A stretch of 64,000 bases of DNA from Kitasatospora sp. NBC_01250 (GCF_036226465.1 NZ_CP108476.1:4030001-4094000); one strand, 5' to 3'; numbered from the stretch's first letter, positions 10,239-20,358 are shown. Numbers and translations are program-made. The notes: generated by a model from the letters alone, not told the origin.

Positions 10239-10898
10239 TCAGCGCTCCTGCTGCTCGGGGGCGGCGGTGGCGCGGCCGGGGCGCTGGGCGGCGGGCGGAC
10301 GCGCGGTGCGCAGCCGGCCCGCGCGCGGCTTGGCGCCGCCCTTGCCCGTCCGGGAGATCACGATCGCCCCCACCAGCGCGGCCAGCAGCAGCACCGAGAG
10401 GGCCTCGAAGGGCAGCACCCAGTACCGGAACAGGCTGGCGCCGGTGACGGCGGTGCTGCCGCCGCCCGCGCCCAGGTCGATCCAGGAGGTCCGGAAGGCG
10501 TCCACCACCAGGGTCACCAGGGTGCCGGCCGTGGCCAGCGCGACGCCCAGGGCCACCCAGCGGTTGCCCGAGTCGGCGTCCGGCGAGCGGCCGATCGGCG
10601 CCTTGGTGAGCATCAGGCCGAAGAGCACCAGCACGACCACCGAACCGAGGTAGATCAGCACCTGCACCCAGGCCACGAACTCGGCGGTGAGCAGCAGGAA
10701 CTCCACGGCCAGGCCGCCGAGCGCCACGACCAGCCAGAGCGCGGCGTGCACCAGTTGCCTGGTGGTCACCGAGATCAGTGCCGAGCCGAGCACCGCGAGA
10801 CCGACCAGCACGAAGACGATCTCCACGCCGGTCGGCGACAGGAAGCCCCGGCTCGCGGGCGCGAGCGAGCCGGCGGCGGCGGCGAGCAGCGAACTCAT
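10239..10898 (-). CDS. nuoJ: NADH-quinone oxidoreductase subunit J
   Basis: A 219-residue membrane subunit with five hydrophobic segments. The motif [20 protein letters not shown] is the conserved third helix of NuoJ, including the pi-bulge region. The C-terminus is a basic, Pro/Ala-rich extension without clear structure. It overlaps nuoI by 4 bases. Confidence 0.9.
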   Translation of the reverse strand: MSSLLAAAAGSLAPASRGFLSPTGVEIVFVLVGLAVLGSALISVTTRQLVHAALWLVVALGGLAVEFLLLTAEFVAWVQVLIYLGSVVVLVLFGLMLTKAPIGRSPDADSGNRWVALGVALATAGTLVTLVVDAFRTSWIDLGAGGGSTAVTGASLFRYWVLPFEALSVLLLAALVGAIVISRTGKGGAKPRAGRLRTARPPAAQRPGRATAAPEQQER

Positions 10899-11434
10899 GC
10901 GCCGTCACCGCCCAGGGCCGCGGCCATCTTGTCGGCGGCCTTGCGGGCGGCGGCGATCTCCTTGGGCTCCTCGGCCGCCGGGTCCAGCGCCGGCGGGGCC
11001 GGCACCGTCCACATCCACTCGCGCAGCTTCTCGCGCTCGTGGGTCAGCTCCAGGATGTCGGTCTCCGCGTACTCGAACTCGGGCGACCAGAAGAGCGCGT
11101 CGAAGGGGCAGACCTCGATGCAGATCCCGCAGTACATGCAGAGCGAGAAGTCGATGGCGAAGCGGTCCAGCACGTTGCGGGTGCGGGCGCGCGCGTTCGG
11201 GTCGGCCGCCGGGAGGGTCTCCTTGTGCGAGTCGATGTAGATGCACCAGTCCGGGCACTCCCGGGCGCAGAGCATGCAGACCGTGCAGTTCTCCTCCAGC
11301 AGCCCGATCACGCCGCGGCTGCGCGGGGGCAGCTGCGGCTGCACCTCGGGGTACTGCGCGGTGACGGTCTTGCGCGTCATCGTCCGCAGGGTGACGGCCA
11401 GGCCCTTGGCCAGGCCGGATCCGGGCAGGTTCAC
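10895..11434 (-). CDS. nuoI: NADH-quinone oxidoreductase subunit I (2x 4Fe-4S ferredoxin-like)
   Basis: A 179-residue peripheral subunit with two 4Fe-4S motifs, [12 protein letters not shown] and [12 protein letters not shown], corresponding to clusters N6a and N6b. The GTG start at 11434 overlaps the nuoH stop (GTGA). The Ala/Lys-rich C-terminal tail exceeds the family core. In canonical complex I, NuoI passes electrons from NuoG towards NuoB. No NuoG is encoded here, so its electron donor is an open question. Confidence 0.93.
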   Translation of the reverse strand: MNLPGSGLAKGLAVTLRTMTRKTVTAQYPEVQPQLPPRSRGVIGLLEENCTVCMLCARECPDWCIYIDSHKETLPAADPNARARTRNVLDRFAIDFSLCMYCGICIEVCPFDALFWSPEFEYAETDILELTHEREKLREWMWTVPAPPALDPAAEEPKEIAAARKAADKMAAALGGDGA

Positions 11435-12393
11435 TGGGAGATCGCCACCTTGATGATGCCGGTCAGGGCGAGCTGGAGGAGCGCGAGCGGGATCAGCACG
11501 GTCCAGGCGAAGCGCATCAGCTGGTCCTCGCGCAGCCGCGGGAAGGTCACCCGGGCCCAGATCACCACGAAGGCGAGCGCGAAGGTCTTCAGCAGCGTCC
11601 ACAGCCAGCCGAGGCTGTCCGGCAGCGGTCCGTGCCAGCCGCCGAGGAAGAGCACCGCGGTCAGCGCGCAGAGCACCAGGATGCCCGCGTACTCGGAGAG
11701 CAGGAAGAGCGCGAAGCGCAGCCCGGTGTACTCGGTGTACGCGCCGAAGATGATCTCGGAGTCGGCCACCGGCATGTCGAACGGCGGGCGCTGCAGCTCG
11801 GCGAGGCCGGCCGTGAAGAAGACGAACGCGCCGATCGCCTGCCACGGGATCCACCACCAGTGGAAGGCGTCCATGATCCCGGGCAGCGACAGGGTGCCGG
11901 CCGCCATCGCCACCGAGGCGCCGGCCAGCAGCATCGGCAGCTCGTAGGACATCAGCTGGGCGGCCGTGCGCAGGCCGCCGAGCAGCGAGAACTTGTTCGC
12001 CGAGGCCCAGCCGGCCATCAGCGAGCCGAGCACGCCGATGCCCATGACCGCGAGCACGAAGAAGATGCCCGCGTCGATCGCCTGCCCGACGAAGCCGTGC
12101 GGGCCCACCGGCACGGCCAGCAGCACGAGCAGGTACGGCAGCAGGGCGACGGCCGGCGCCAGCTGGAAGACCCGCCGGTCGGCACCGGCCGGGACGATGT
12201 CCTCCTTCTGCGCGAACTTCACGCCGTCGGCGACCAGCTGGGCCCAGCCGTGGAAGCCACCGGCGTACATCGGGCCGAGCCGGCCCTGCATGTGGGCCAT
12301 CACCTTGTGCTCGGTCTGACCGATGATCAGCGGGAAGGTGAGCATGACCACCAGCGCGGCGAGGCAGCGCAGCAGTGTGTCGAGCAGAGTCAC
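11431..12393 (-). CDS. nuoH: NADH-quinone oxidoreductase subunit H
   Basis: A 320-residue membrane subunit with eight hydrophobic segments that joins the Q module to the membrane arm. Motifs: [18 protein letters not shown] (quinone-channel loop), [20 protein letters not shown], and [19 protein letters not shown]. The last departs a little from the usual FDLxEAEQEL form but keeps its acidic residues. The GTG start at 12393 overlaps the stop of nuoC (GTGA); the long upstream reading frame is not coding. Confidence 0.92.
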   Translation of the reverse strand: MTLLDTLLRCLAALVVMLTFPLIIGQTEHKVMAHMQGRLGPMYAGGFHGWAQLVADGVKFAQKEDIVPAGADRRVFQLAPAVALLPYLLVLLAVPVGPHGFVGQAIDAGIFFVLAVMGIGVLGSLMAGWASANKFSLLGGLRTAAQLMSYELPMLLAGASVAMAAGTLSLPGIMDAFHWWWIPWQAIGAFVFFTAGLAELQRPPFDMPVADSEIIFGAYTEYTGLRFALFLLSEYAGILVLCALTAVLFLGGWHGPLPDSLGWLWTLLKTFALAFVVIWARVTFPRLREDQLMRFAWTVLIPLALLQLALTGIIKVAISQ

Positions 12394-13412
12394 GCGCCCT
12401 CTCCGTCCTGGTTCTCGGCGGCTTCCTCGGGGGCACTCCCGGGGGTGTCCTGCTTCGTCGGCTCGGCCGACGGCGCGTCGGGAGTCGGCTCGGCCGACTT
12501 CGCGGGCGCGGGATCGTGTGCCGGCACCGGTGAGTGCCACGGCGCGTCGGCGCTGCGGGTGCGCGCCGGACGGGCCGGTGCGGCTGGCGCCGCCGGGGCC
12601 GCCGGGGCCTCGGTGGCGGGCCCCGGCTCGGCGGCCGGTGGCGTGGCGGCAGCGGGCTCGGCGGCAGCCGGCGTGGGGGCAGCGGCGGGCGCCGACTGGC
12701 TGGCGGAGCCGTCCGTGATGCTGCGGTTGCGCCGCGGCCGGTCGGCCCGCACCGCGGGCGCGCCCTCCGCCGCAGCTCCCGCCCCGGCCGCGCGCGGTCC
12801 GCGGGCGGCACGGGCCGGCCGTTCGGCGACCGGCGGCAGGGTGCCCTTGAGCGGCCCCCACTCGTTGGGGTCCGGCACACCGGGCGGCTGCATCTTGCGC
12901 CGCGCCGGACCGTCGTGCTCGCTCTCGCCCGGCTCCTTGGCGCCCGGCCAGGCCTTGGCCACCCGGGCCGCCAGGACGAACTCCTTGCGCAGCGGGTGCC
13001 CCTCGAAGCCCTCCGGCAGCAGCAGCGGCGTCAGGTCCGGGTGCCCGGTGAACTCGATCCCGAACATCTCGTGCGTCTCGCGCTCGGCCCAGCCGGCCCC
13101 GGCGTAGACGCCGCCCGCGGTCGGCAGCGCGGCGCCCGCGCGCGGCACCCGGGTGCGCAGCAGCAGGTGGCGCACCCCGGCGCCGTCCCCGGCGGCGGCC
13201 AGGTGCGCGCAGACGGCGAAGCCCTCGGCGAGCTCGTCCACCGCGCTCAGCCAGTCGAAGAAGCGCAGGCCCAGCCCGTCCCGGGCGGCGGTCAGCGCCT
13301 CGATCCAGTGCTCGGCCGGCACGTCGACGGTCAGCAGCTCATAGGCCCGGGCGGCGCTCGCCCATGGTCCGATGGCAGCGGCCGCCCGCTCGGGCGTCAG
13401 GTCCTGGCTCAC
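12390..13412 (-). CDS. nuoC: NADH-quinone oxidoreductase subunit C with long low-complexity C-terminal tail
   Basis: A 340-residue protein. Residues about 1-175 are the 30-kDa NuoC domain: [11 protein letters not shown] near residue 50, then [15 protein letters not shown] and HPLRKEF. From about residue 175 to the end the sequence is Pro/Ala/Glu-rich, probably disordered, with a small basic patch ([11 protein letters not shown]). Some bacteria fuse NuoC to NuoD, but nothing in this tail resembles NuoD. The GTG start at 13412 overlaps the nuoB stop. It is the least conserved subunit of this set. Confidence 0.85.
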   Translation of the reverse strand: MSQDLTPERAAAAIGPWASAARAYELLTVDVPAEHWIEALTAARDGLGLRFFDWLSAVDELAEGFAVCAHLAAAGDGAGVRHLLLRTRVPRAGAALPTAGGVYAGAGWAERETHEMFGIEFTGHPDLTPLLLPEGFEGHPLRKEFVLAARVAKAWPGAKEPGESEHDGPARRKMQPPGVPDPNEWGPLKGTLPPVAERPARAARGPRAAGAGAAAEGAPAVRADRPRRNRSITDGSASQSAPAAAPTPAAAEPAAATPPAAEPGPATEAPAAPAAPAAPARPARTRSADAPWHSPVPAHDPAPAKSAEPTPDAPSAEPTKQDTPGSAPEEAAENQDGEGA

Positions 13413-14035
13413 TGCGCACCCCCGGGGCCCGGCACCAGCGGCCGGCGCAGCGCACCGGTGGACGGCCCGGCGTAGCGCTCCGCCAGCGACTCGGCGGCGA
13501 TCTTCTCCTGCAGCTTGAGGATGCCCTGCAGCAGCGCCTCGGGCCGCGGCGGGCAGCCGGGCACGTAGACGTCGACCGGGATGATCTGGTCCACGCCCTT
13601 GGTGACCGAGTAGGAGTCCCAGTAGGGCCCGCCGGAGTTGGAGCAGGCGCCGAAGGAGATGACGTACTTCGGCTCCGGCATCTGCTCGTAGAGGCGCTTG
13701 ACGGCGGGAGCCATCTTGTCCGTCACGGTGCCCGAGACGATCATCAGGTCGGCCTGCCGCGGGCCGGGCGCGAACGGGATCACACCCATCCGGATGAAGT
13801 CGTGCTTGGCCATCGACGCGGCGATGAACTCGATCGCGCAGCAGGCCAGCCCGAAGTTGAAGCACCAGAGGCTGTAGCGGCGCCCCCAGTTGAGCACCAC
13901 CTTGACCGGGTCCGGAGCGAGCCGGGCCAACGGGCCCAGGCGGCGCTGCTCCAGCGCTCCCGGACCGGGGTGGGCGGGGTCGGGCAGACCGAGCGGGACG
14001 GGTCCACCCGAGCCGTGGCTGTGGGTCAGGTCCAT
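13409..14035 (-). CDS. nuoB: NADH-quinone oxidoreductase subunit B (cluster N2)
   Basis: A 208-residue peripheral subunit. The four cluster-N2 cysteines are visible: the adjacent pair in [10 protein letters not shown], one in [13 protein letters not shown] and one in [12 protein letters not shown]. The ATG at 14035 overlaps the end of nuoA by 10 bases. The Pro/Gly-rich 35-residue N-terminus before the conserved fold is longer than usual. Confidence 0.93.
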   Translation of the reverse strand: MDLTHSHGSGGPVPLGLPDPAHPGPGALEQRRLGPLARLAPDPVKVVLNWGRRYSLWCFNFGLACCAIEFIAASMAKHDFIRMGVIPFAPGPRQADLMIVSGTVTDKMAPAVKRLYEQMPEPKYVISFGACSNSGGPYWDSYSVTKGVDQIIPVDVYVPGCPPRPEALLQGILKLQEKIAAESLAERYAGPSTGALRRPLVPGPGGAQ

Positions 14036-14442
14036 TCCAGGACCCCCTTCTTCCAGGCGTAGAGCAGACCGACCGCGAGGAAGCCGAGGAAGATGAACAT
14101 CTCCACCAGCGTCCCCACGCCGTATCCCGCGGCGGCGAACACCGTCGCCCACGGGAAGAGGTAGATCGCGTCGACCGCGAAGATCACGTAGAGGAACGCG
14201 TAGATGTAGTAGCGGACCTGGGTGTGCGCCCAGCCCTCACCCACCGGGTCGACCCCGCACTCGTAGCTGAGCAGCTTCTCGGGGGACCAGACCACCGGAC
14301 GCAACAGCCGGTTGGCCGTGAACGCCACCGCGATGAAGAGCGCGCCGACCACCGCGAGCAGCCCCACCGCCCCGTACGCGTGGAAGTAGCCGCCGCCCTG
14401 CGCGGGGTCGGCCGCGAGGGCGCTGGCCCAGGGCCCCTGCAT
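14026..14442 (-). CDS. nuoA: NADH-quinone oxidoreductase subunit A
   Basis: A 138-residue subunit with three transmembrane helices. The conserved loop motif [13 protein letters not shown] is followed by [23 protein letters not shown]. It is the first gene of the operon; a good ribosome-binding site (GGAGGCG) lies 7 bases before the ATG. The operon continues without real gaps to nuoN but contains no nuoD, nuoE, nuoF or nuoG, unlike the 14-gene set most actinomycetes also carry. Confidence 0.93.
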   Translation of the reverse strand: MQGPWASALAADPAQGGGYFHAYGAVGLLAVVGALFIAVAFTANRLLRPVVWSPEKLLSYECGVDPVGEGWAHTQVRYYIYAFLYVIFAVDAIYLFPWATVFAAAGYGVGTLVEMFIFLGFLAVGLLYAWKKGVLEWT

Positions 14443-14511
14443 TGCGTTCGCCTCCAGCTCAGCGGTGCCGCGCGGCCGGCCGGGCCGGGCAGCGCAGCAT
14501 TTATTTACACA

Positions 14512-14539
14512 TCCATAACCTTGCTACGCGGTGAGTCTA
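14512..14539 (-). promoter_or_regulatory. Candidate nuoA promoter in an AT-rich island
   Basis: On the minus strand TAGACT is followed after 16 bp by TATGGA, a weak match to the major sigma factor. It lies in the only AT-rich stretch of the 306-bp space between nuoA and the divergent kinase. No Rex-type operator is visible here. Confidence 0.3.
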
Positions 14540-14748
14540 TGGCCATGGCTCGGTCCCTCCGGAACCCTGCCCGCCACTTAAGACGACTCGGTCCACTGGC
14601 AGGACACCGCCGGGACCGCCCCCGGGACCCACCGGCCGGGGGTGGGGATATCCCCCGGTACGGACTCTCCCTAGCCCCCGTGCGCGAAACCCCCGGGTTC
14701 GGCGAAGCTGTCCTTCGCACACCCCCACGACTGGAACGGACGCCCACC

Positions 14749-15957
14749 ATGAAGCTCCCCGGCGAGCGCCGCGACGCCAGGCCGCTGTACGGCGCCCAGA
14801 TGTGGCGCGAAGTGATCCACCACCTGCTCGGCCTGCCCGTCGGCATCGCGGCCTTCGTCTTCACCACCACGGTGCTCGCGGTCGGCGCGGGACTGAGCGT
14901 GACGGTGGTCGGGCTGCCGGTGCTGGCCCTGGGGCTGCGCGGGGCCCGCGGCATCGGCGTGGTGGCCCGCTGGAAGGCCCGGCCCGGTCTGGGCGCGCAG
15001 GTCGAGGAGCCGCAGCCGCTGGTCGCGGCCAAGCCCGGGATCACCGGCTGGGTGCTCGCCTCGCTCACCGACGGGCTGAGCTGGCGCTCGGTGCTCTACT
15101 GCCTGCTGATGCTGCCCTGGGGTGCGATCACCTTCACCGTGACGCTCTTCTTCCTGGTGGCCGGCTGGCCGTTGCTGCCCTGGGTGGTCCGCTACCTGGC
15201 GGTGGTCCACCGGATGCTGGTGGAGCAGCTGCTCGGTCCGGGTCAGCTCTCGGCACGGGTGCGCGAGCTGGAGGAGGACCGCGGCGCGGTGGTCGACACC
15301 GCCGCGGCCGACCTGCGCCGGATCGAGCGCGACCTGCACGACGGCGCCCAGGCGCGGCTGGTCGCCCTCGCCATGGACCTCGGCCTGGCCAAGGAGAAGC
15401 TGCTGGAGACCGAGCTGTCGACCGAGCAGGCCTCGGCCGCCAAGATGGTCGACGCCGCGCACGGCGAGGTGAAGCTGGCCCTGCAGGAGCTGCGCGACCT
15501 GGCCCGCGGCATCCACCCCGCCGTGCTGACCGACCGCGGCCTGGACGCGGCGCTCTCCGCGGTCGCCGCGCGCTGCACCGTGCCCGGCGGGGTGCAGGTC
15601 AACGTCGACCTGACCGGCCCCGACGGGGTCGTCGAGCGCCCAGACTCCGCGGTGGAGGGCATCGCCTACTTCACCGTCAGCGAGTTGCTCACCAACACCT
15701 CGAAGCATGCGGGGGCCACCAGCGCTTCGGTGGACGCCTGGCGCTCCGCCGACCGGCTGATGATCCAGGTCGGCGACGACGGCCGGGGCGGCGCCACGGC
15801 CCCGGGCGGCGGTTTCCGCCCCGGCGGCGGCCTGGCCGGCCTGGCCGAGCGGGTCGGCGCGGTGGACGGCGTCTTCCTGGTGGAGAGCCCGGTGGGCGGC
15901 CCGACCACGGTCACCATCGAGCTCCCCTGGCACACCCGGGCGGTCCGCACCGCCTGA
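14749..15957 (+). CDS. Sensor histidine kinase (PF13796-like Sensor domain, HisKA_3, HATPase)
   Basis: A 402-residue NarL-type kinase. Residues about 15-150 hold two hydrophobic hairpins (GLPVGIAAFVF and LPWGAITFTVTLFFL) of the actinobacterial putative sensor domain. The phosphoacceptor is His197 in RDLHDGAQARLVALAM. The ATP-binding region contains SELLTNTSKHAGA (N box), DDGRGG and GGGLAGLAERV (G boxes). No response regulator adjoins it. It is divergent from nuoA, so it could respond to or control respiration, but nothing in the sequence shows that. Confidence 0.88.
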   Translation: MKLPGERRDARPLYGAQMWREVIHHLLGLPVGIAAFVFTTTVLAVGAGLSVTVVGLPVLALGLRGARGIGVVARWKARPGLGAQVEEPQPLVAAKPGITGWVLASLTDGLSWRSVLYCLLMLPWGAITFTVTLFFLVAGWPLLPWVVRYLAVVHRMLVEQLLGPGQLSARVRELEEDRGAVVDTAAADLRRIERDLHDGAQARLVALAMDLGLAKEKLLETELSTEQASAAKMVDAAHGEVKLALQELRDLARGIHPAVLTDRGLDAALSAVAARCTVPGGVQVNVDLTGPDGVVERPDSAVEGIAYFTVSELLTNTSKHAGATSASVDAWRSADRLMIQVGDDGRGGATAPGGGFRPGGGLAGLAERVGAVDGVFLVESPVGGPTTVTIELPWHTRAVRTA

Positions 15958-15980
15958 ACCGGGCCCCGCGCGAGCCAGTG

Positions 15981-16022
15981 GTCCGGCGGCGGCGACCCTT
16001 GCGCGGTACGCCGCCGCCGGAC
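15981..16022. terminator. Bidirectional terminator hairpin between convergent genes
   Basis: Perfect 14-bp stem (GTCCGGCGGCGGCG and its complement) with a 14-base loop, placed between the ends of the kinase and the protease genes. Confidence 0.7.
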
Positions 16023-16058
16023 CGGTCCCTGACGGGCCCCTGCCGGCAGACCTCCCGG

Positions 16059-17189
16059 TCAGGAGCCGAGCGTCCCCAGGGTCACGTCCGCCGTCTTGCC
16101 GGCACCCGAGCGCGTGTAGCTGACGGTGGTCCTGCTCCCGGGCGCGAGCGAGGCGAGCGCCGTGGTCAGCGAGTTGAGCGTGGTGATCGGGGTGGCGCCG
16201 ACCTGGGTGATCACATCGCCCGCCTGCAGTCCGGCCGAGGCCGCCGCACCACCGGAGGTGGTGCTGACGATCACCACGCCGGCCGGCTGGTAGTTGCCGT
16301 TGTAGTAGGTGCGGGCGGTGATGCCGAGCGCGGCGCGGCCCGAGTTGGTCACCTTGCCGCTGGAGATCAGCTGGTCGGCGATGCTGGTGATGGTGGCGCT
16401 CGGGATCGCGAAGCCGATCCCGGTGGCGGCGCTGCCGTTCAGGTCCGGGTCGACGGCGGCCAGCGTGTTGATGCCGATCACCTGACTGGACAGGTTCACC
16501 AGCGCCCCGCCGCTGTTGCCGGGGTTGATCGCGGCCGAGGTCTGCACCATGTTGCCGATGGTGGCGCCGGGCGAGCCGCCGCCCTGCGGCTCGGTGACGG
16601 TCCGCCCGGTGGCGGAGACGATGCCCTCGGTCACGCTGCTGGAGAGCCCCAGCGGGCTGCCCATCGCCAACGAGATCTGCCCGACCTCCACCTGCGCGCT
16701 GTTGCCGAAGGTGACCGGGCGCAGGCCGCTGGGCGGATTGGTCAGCTTGACCACCGCGAGGTCGGAGTCCGGGTAGCTGCCGACCAGGGTGGCGTCCAGC
16801 TGGCTGCTGCTGTTGGCCAGGCTCACCTGGAAGCTGGTCGCGGTGCCCACCACGTGGGCGTTGGTGACGATGTCGCCCTTGTCGTCGTAGACGATCCCCG
16901 AGCCGAGCCCGGAGGCCGTGGTGATCTGCACCACCGAGGGCAGCACATTGGCGATCACCTGCTGGTACTCGGTCTGCAGCTGGTTGGTCACCGAGGGCGA
17001 GGCGCTCGCCCCGGTCGAGGAGGAGGCGGAGGACGAGGAGGAGGAACCGCTGGTGCAGCCGGCCAGCGCCAGCGCGGCGCAGAGCACCACCGCCGCCGCC
17101 GGCCCGGCCGGCCGCAGGGCGACGGCCTTGGGTCCGGTGGGACGCGGGCCGGGCGGGATCGGGCGGGTGTGATCCTTCGAGGGGTGCAC
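16059..17189 (-). CDS. HtrA/DegP-like serine protease lipoprotein with PDZ domain
   Basis: A 376-residue extracytoplasmic protease. The N-terminus has a lipobox (ALALAGC, Cys45) followed by a Ser-rich linker. The trypsin-like triad is visible: His in TNAHVVG, Asp in DSDLAVVKL, Ser in NPGNSGGAL. A C-terminal PDZ domain follows (GVVIVSTTSGGAAASAGLQAGDVI). Such proteases degrade misfolded exported proteins or process membrane regulators. The GTG start at 17189 has GGAGG 8 bases upstream; the upstream frame lacks a site. It lies 130 bp downstream of the kinase gene on the same strand. Confidence 0.87.
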   Translation of the reverse strand: MHPSKDHTRPIPPGPRPTGPKAVALRPAGPAAAVVLCAALALAGCTSGSSSSSSASSSTGASASPSVTNQLQTEYQQVIANVLPSVVQITTASGLGSGIVYDDKGDIVTNAHVVGTATSFQVSLANSSSQLDATLVGSYPDSDLAVVKLTNPPSGLRPVTFGNSAQVEVGQISLAMGSPLGLSSSVTEGIVSATGRTVTEPQGGGSPGATIGNMVQTSAAINPGNSGGALVNLSSQVIGINTLAAVDPDLNGSAATGIGFAIPSATITSIADQLISSGKVTNSGRAALGITARTYYNGNYQPAGVVIVSTTSGGAAASAGLQAGDVITQVGATPITTLNSLTTALASLAPGSRTTVSYTRSGAGKTADVTLGTLGS

Positions 17190-17319
17190 CTGGACTGCCT
17201 CCGGTTCCGTCCATACGGGGACTGCTGCCCGGCTTTCGCCGGGCCTCGTCAGCATTCCACCGATATGTCCGAATTGCCGTCAATGGCGCGCCGCAGCGGC
17301 CCCGGCCCGCGGGCAGGCC

Positions 17320-19947
17320 CTAACGCTGCTCGGGCACCGCCGTTCCGTAGACCGCGTCCAGCGCGTAGACGCAGCGGTCCTTGCTGCTCACGAAGACCCG
17401 GCCGAGCGCGGCCACCGGAGAGCCCGTCAGCTCGCCCTTGGTCCCCAGCTCCCAGCGCAGCCGCCCGGTGGCGAGGTCCAGGGTGTGCAGCGAGTGGTCC
17501 CGGCTGCCCAGGTGGACCAGACCGTCCGCAGCCGCCGGGGCGCCGACGATCTCGCCGCGCGCCGCGTAGCGCCACAGCTCCCGCCCGCTCACCGTGTCGA
17601 AGGCGTAGAGGGTGTCCCCGCTGGCGATCAGCGCGCTGCGCCCGGCCAGCACCACCGGCTCGGCGCCCTGCCGGCTCGCGGTGCGGCCCTGCCAGCGCAC
17701 CCGCCCGGTGGCGCCGTCCAGCGCGTAGAGGGTGCCGAGGTAGTCGGCCACGTAGACGGCCGGGGTGGCCGAATCGTCCAGCACCGGCGGGGTGAAGAGC
17801 ACCACCGGCGCCTCGAACCGCCAGCGCTGCGCCCCGCTCGCCGCGTCCAGCGCGTACACCGCCGTCCCCGCCGTGACGTAGACCAGGCCGCCGCGGACCG
17901 CGGGACGGGACGGCACGTCCTCGCCGACCGGGAAGGTCCAGCGCGGCAGCCCGCCGCGGGCGTCCACGCAGCGCAGCCGCCCGCCGCCGTAGTAGTAGAC
18001 CGAACCCGCCAGCAGCGCCGGGCCGGACTGCGGGTTCTCGTAGTCCTGCTGGGCGTCCTCCACCCGCCACAGCTCGGCGCCGTTGGCGCTGGAGCGCACC
18101 TGCACCCCGCCGCCGCGCAGCCCGCAGCAGAGCACCCCGTCGGCCGCGTCCAGCGCGTAGACCCAGCCGTCCAGCGAGGTGCGCCAGCGCTCGGTGCCGT
18201 CAGCGACGTCCACCGTGTAGAGGTGCGGGCCGTCGGCGGCGTGCAGCCGCCCGGCGTCCACCGCCACCGCCCAGGCCACGTCCCGGGTCTTGTAGCGGCG
18301 CCGGCCCGAGGCGATGTCCAGGGCGTGCACCTCGAAGCTGGAGATGAACAGGGTGCCGTCGGCGACCACCGGCGTGCCCCAGACGTCGTTGGACATCCGG
18401 AACCGCCACGGCCGCCAGCGGCCCGGCGCCGTCCGCTCGACGGTGGCGGCGGAGGCCGTGGCGGCGGCGGTCGGACCGGCGGCGGGCGCGCCCGCCGTGC
18501 CGTCGGCCCGGCGCACCCAGTCGGTCTCGGCGGGCGTCGGCGACGACCAGCCGGGCGCCGCCGCCGGCGGGGCCGGCTCCACGCCGTGCGCCTGCGGCCC
18601 CGGCCCTATCCGCACCGAGGCACCGGAGAGCTGGATCTCCTGCGCCGGGTCGCGCCGGTGCCGGTGGGCCGAGCCGAGCTTGGCGGTGGCCACCTCGCCG
18701 TCCGCGCCCTGTCCCGGCCCGGCCTGACCGGTCGTGCCCTGGCCGGTCCCGGCCTGCCCCATGGCCGGGCGGCCGACCGCCGAGGAGCCGGCCGCCTGCG
18801 CCATCGCTGTGGACCCCAGCGGCCCCAGCGCGCCCGTGCGCGGGTCCACCCCCTCGGGCCTGGCCGGCGCGCTCGTCCGCGGCGGCAGCGGCGGGACCGG
18901 CGGCGGCCCCCAGTGGCTCTCCGGCACGGCCGGCCCGGCGTGCGCCGCCAGGTAGGGTGCGGGCACCGGCGGCGGACCGGCCGGCAGCGGCGGGATCCCG
19001 GGCGGTGCGGTCATCGGCGCGGCCGGGGCGGGCGACACCCGCGGGGCCGGCACGGGGCGCGGACGGCGCTTGCGCTCGATGAAGTCCAGCGCCTCCGGCG
19101 GCAGCCAGGTGCCGCCCTCCTCCCCCGCGTCGTCCCCGGAGAACAGGTGCGGGGCCAGCTCCGCCTGGATCTGCGCGGGCGTGGGCCGGTGCTCCTGCGC
19201 GGGCCGCATGCAGGCCCGGACCAGGTCCACCAGCTCCACCGGCAGCCCGGACAGGTCCGGCTGCTCGCGCAGCAGCTTGAAGACCGTCTCCACCGGGTTG
19301 CCGCCGTGGTAGGGCGCGTGCCCGGTGGCGCAGAAGACCAGCAGCGAACCGAGCGAGAAGACGTCGCTGGCCCCCGTGACGCTGCGGCTGTCCTTGGCCT
19401 GTTCCGGCGACATGTAGGCGGGCGTGCCGACCGCCACGTTGGTCATGGTCAGCCGGCTGTTCGAGACACCGGCCGCGATCCCGAAGTCGATCACCCGCGG
19501 GCCGTCCTCGACCACCAGCACATTGGACGGCTTGAGGTCACGGTGCACCAGGCCCGCGGCGTGGATGGACTGCAGCGCCTCGGCGATGCCGGCGATCAGC
19601 CAGCGCACCGCGTCCACCGGCAGCGGCCCGCACTCGCCGACCAGGTCCTCCAGCGAGGGCGCGGGGACGTAGGCGGTGGCCAGCCACGGCACCCGGGCGT
19701 CCGCGTCGGCGTCCACCACGGCCGCGGTGTAGAAACCGCCGACCGTCTTGGCCGCGGCGATCTCGCGCGCGAAGCGGACCCGGAACAGCTCGTCCTCGGC
19801 GAGCTCGGCGCGCACGGTCTTGATGGCCACCCGCCGCCCCGAGGCGGACCGCGCCAGGTACACCAGCCCCATCCCACCGGCGCCGAGGCGCCCGAGCACC
19901 TCGAACGGCCCGATCCGTCTCGGATCCTGCGCCGTCAGCTGGTCCAC
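17320..19947 (-). CDS. Ser/Thr protein kinase with PQQ-type beta-propeller (AfsK-like)
   Basis: An 875-residue cytosolic Hanks-type kinase. Residues about 15-270 form the kinase: LGAGGMGLVYLARS (P-loop), Lys43, HRDLKPSN (Asp137), VIDFGIA and GTPAYMSPEQAK. A Pro/Ala/Gly-rich linker spans about residues 290-530. The C-terminal third is a propeller of repeated units such as VYALDAASGAQRWRFEA and LYALDGATGRVRWQG. This architecture matches AfsK, which phosphorylates AfsR. The locus does not contain afsR or afsS, so it may be a paralogue, and no symbol is given. The GTG start has GGGGAGGTGG upstream. No transmembrane segment is visible. Confidence 0.87.
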   Translation of the reverse strand: MDQLTAQDPRRIGPFEVLGRLGAGGMGLVYLARSASGRRVAIKTVRAELAEDELFRVRFAREIAAAKTVGGFYTAAVVDADADARVPWLATAYVPAPSLEDLVGECGPLPVDAVRWLIAGIAEALQSIHAAGLVHRDLKPSNVLVVEDGPRVIDFGIAAGVSNSRLTMTNVAVGTPAYMSPEQAKDSRSVTGASDVFSLGSLLVFCATGHAPYHGGNPVETVFKLLREQPDLSGLPVELVDLVRACMRPAQEHRPTPAQIQAELAPHLFSGDDAGEEGGTWLPPEALDFIERKRRPRPVPAPRVSPAPAAPMTAPPGIPPLPAGPPPVPAPYLAAHAGPAVPESHWGPPPVPPLPPRTSAPARPEGVDPRTGALGPLGSTAMAQAAGSSAVGRPAMGQAGTGQGTTGQAGPGQGADGEVATAKLGSAHRHRRDPAQEIQLSGASVRIGPGPQAHGVEPAPPAAAPGWSSPTPAETDWVRRADGTAGAPAAGPTAAATASAATVERTAPGRWRPWRFRMSNDVWGTPVVADGTLFISSFEVHALDIASGRRRYKTRDVAWAVAVDAGRLHAADGPHLYTVDVADGTERWRTSLDGWVYALDAADGVLCCGLRGGGVQVRSSANGAELWRVEDAQQDYENPQSGPALLAGSVYYYGGGRLRCVDARGGLPRWTFPVGEDVPSRPAVRGGLVYVTAGTAVYALDAASGAQRWRFEAPVVLFTPPVLDDSATPAVYVADYLGTLYALDGATGRVRWQGRTASRQGAEPVVLAGRSALIASGDTLYAFDTVSGRELWRYAARGEIVGAPAAADGLVHLGSRDHSLHTLDLATGRLRWELGTKGELTGSPVAALGRVFVSSKDRCVYALDAVYGTAVPEQR

Positions 19948-20358
19948 TCGGCTGCCACCTCCCCGTCCGCACGACACCCGTTCGGGGGCCGGAGTTGATT
20001 CTCCAATGCGCCCGGCCCCTGAGCCAATCTCCCCCTGCCCCAGGTCTGCGGCCGTGTCGCGCCATACCGTCGGCTTCCGGCCAGTCGCCGCCCCGGGCCG
20101 TCCTGGGCGGCGACCGACGGCCCGTCGACTCGACGATCGGCCAGCCGATCTGACGAGCCCTCGGAAGTCACCGCATTCATGCGCGGCACTACGCAGAGCA
20201 ACCCGAGTCCCCCTCAGCCCACTGTCCGTCACTCTGTGCCGCCATCAGCACACGGGGGGGCTTCGAATATCGCTATCGCGCCCCCATTACCGCCCCCGTG
20301 CGGACTAATAGTCGCATCACCGAATCGCGCCATGATCGGTGCGCGGTAAGCTGACGGC
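19948..20358. other. Divergent intergenic region between the kinase and TetR genes
   Basis: This 411-bp stretch holds no convincing gene. It includes a perfect 10-bp hairpin (20084-20093 with 20105-20114) in the kinase leader direction and must contain the two divergent promoters. I see no clear -35/-10 pair. Confidence 0.5.

Noticed and set aside
17320..19947. Naming the kinase afsK
   Set aside because: Domain order matches AfsK but afsR and afsS are absent nearby and paralogous PQQ-repeat kinases exist; the symbol would over-claim.
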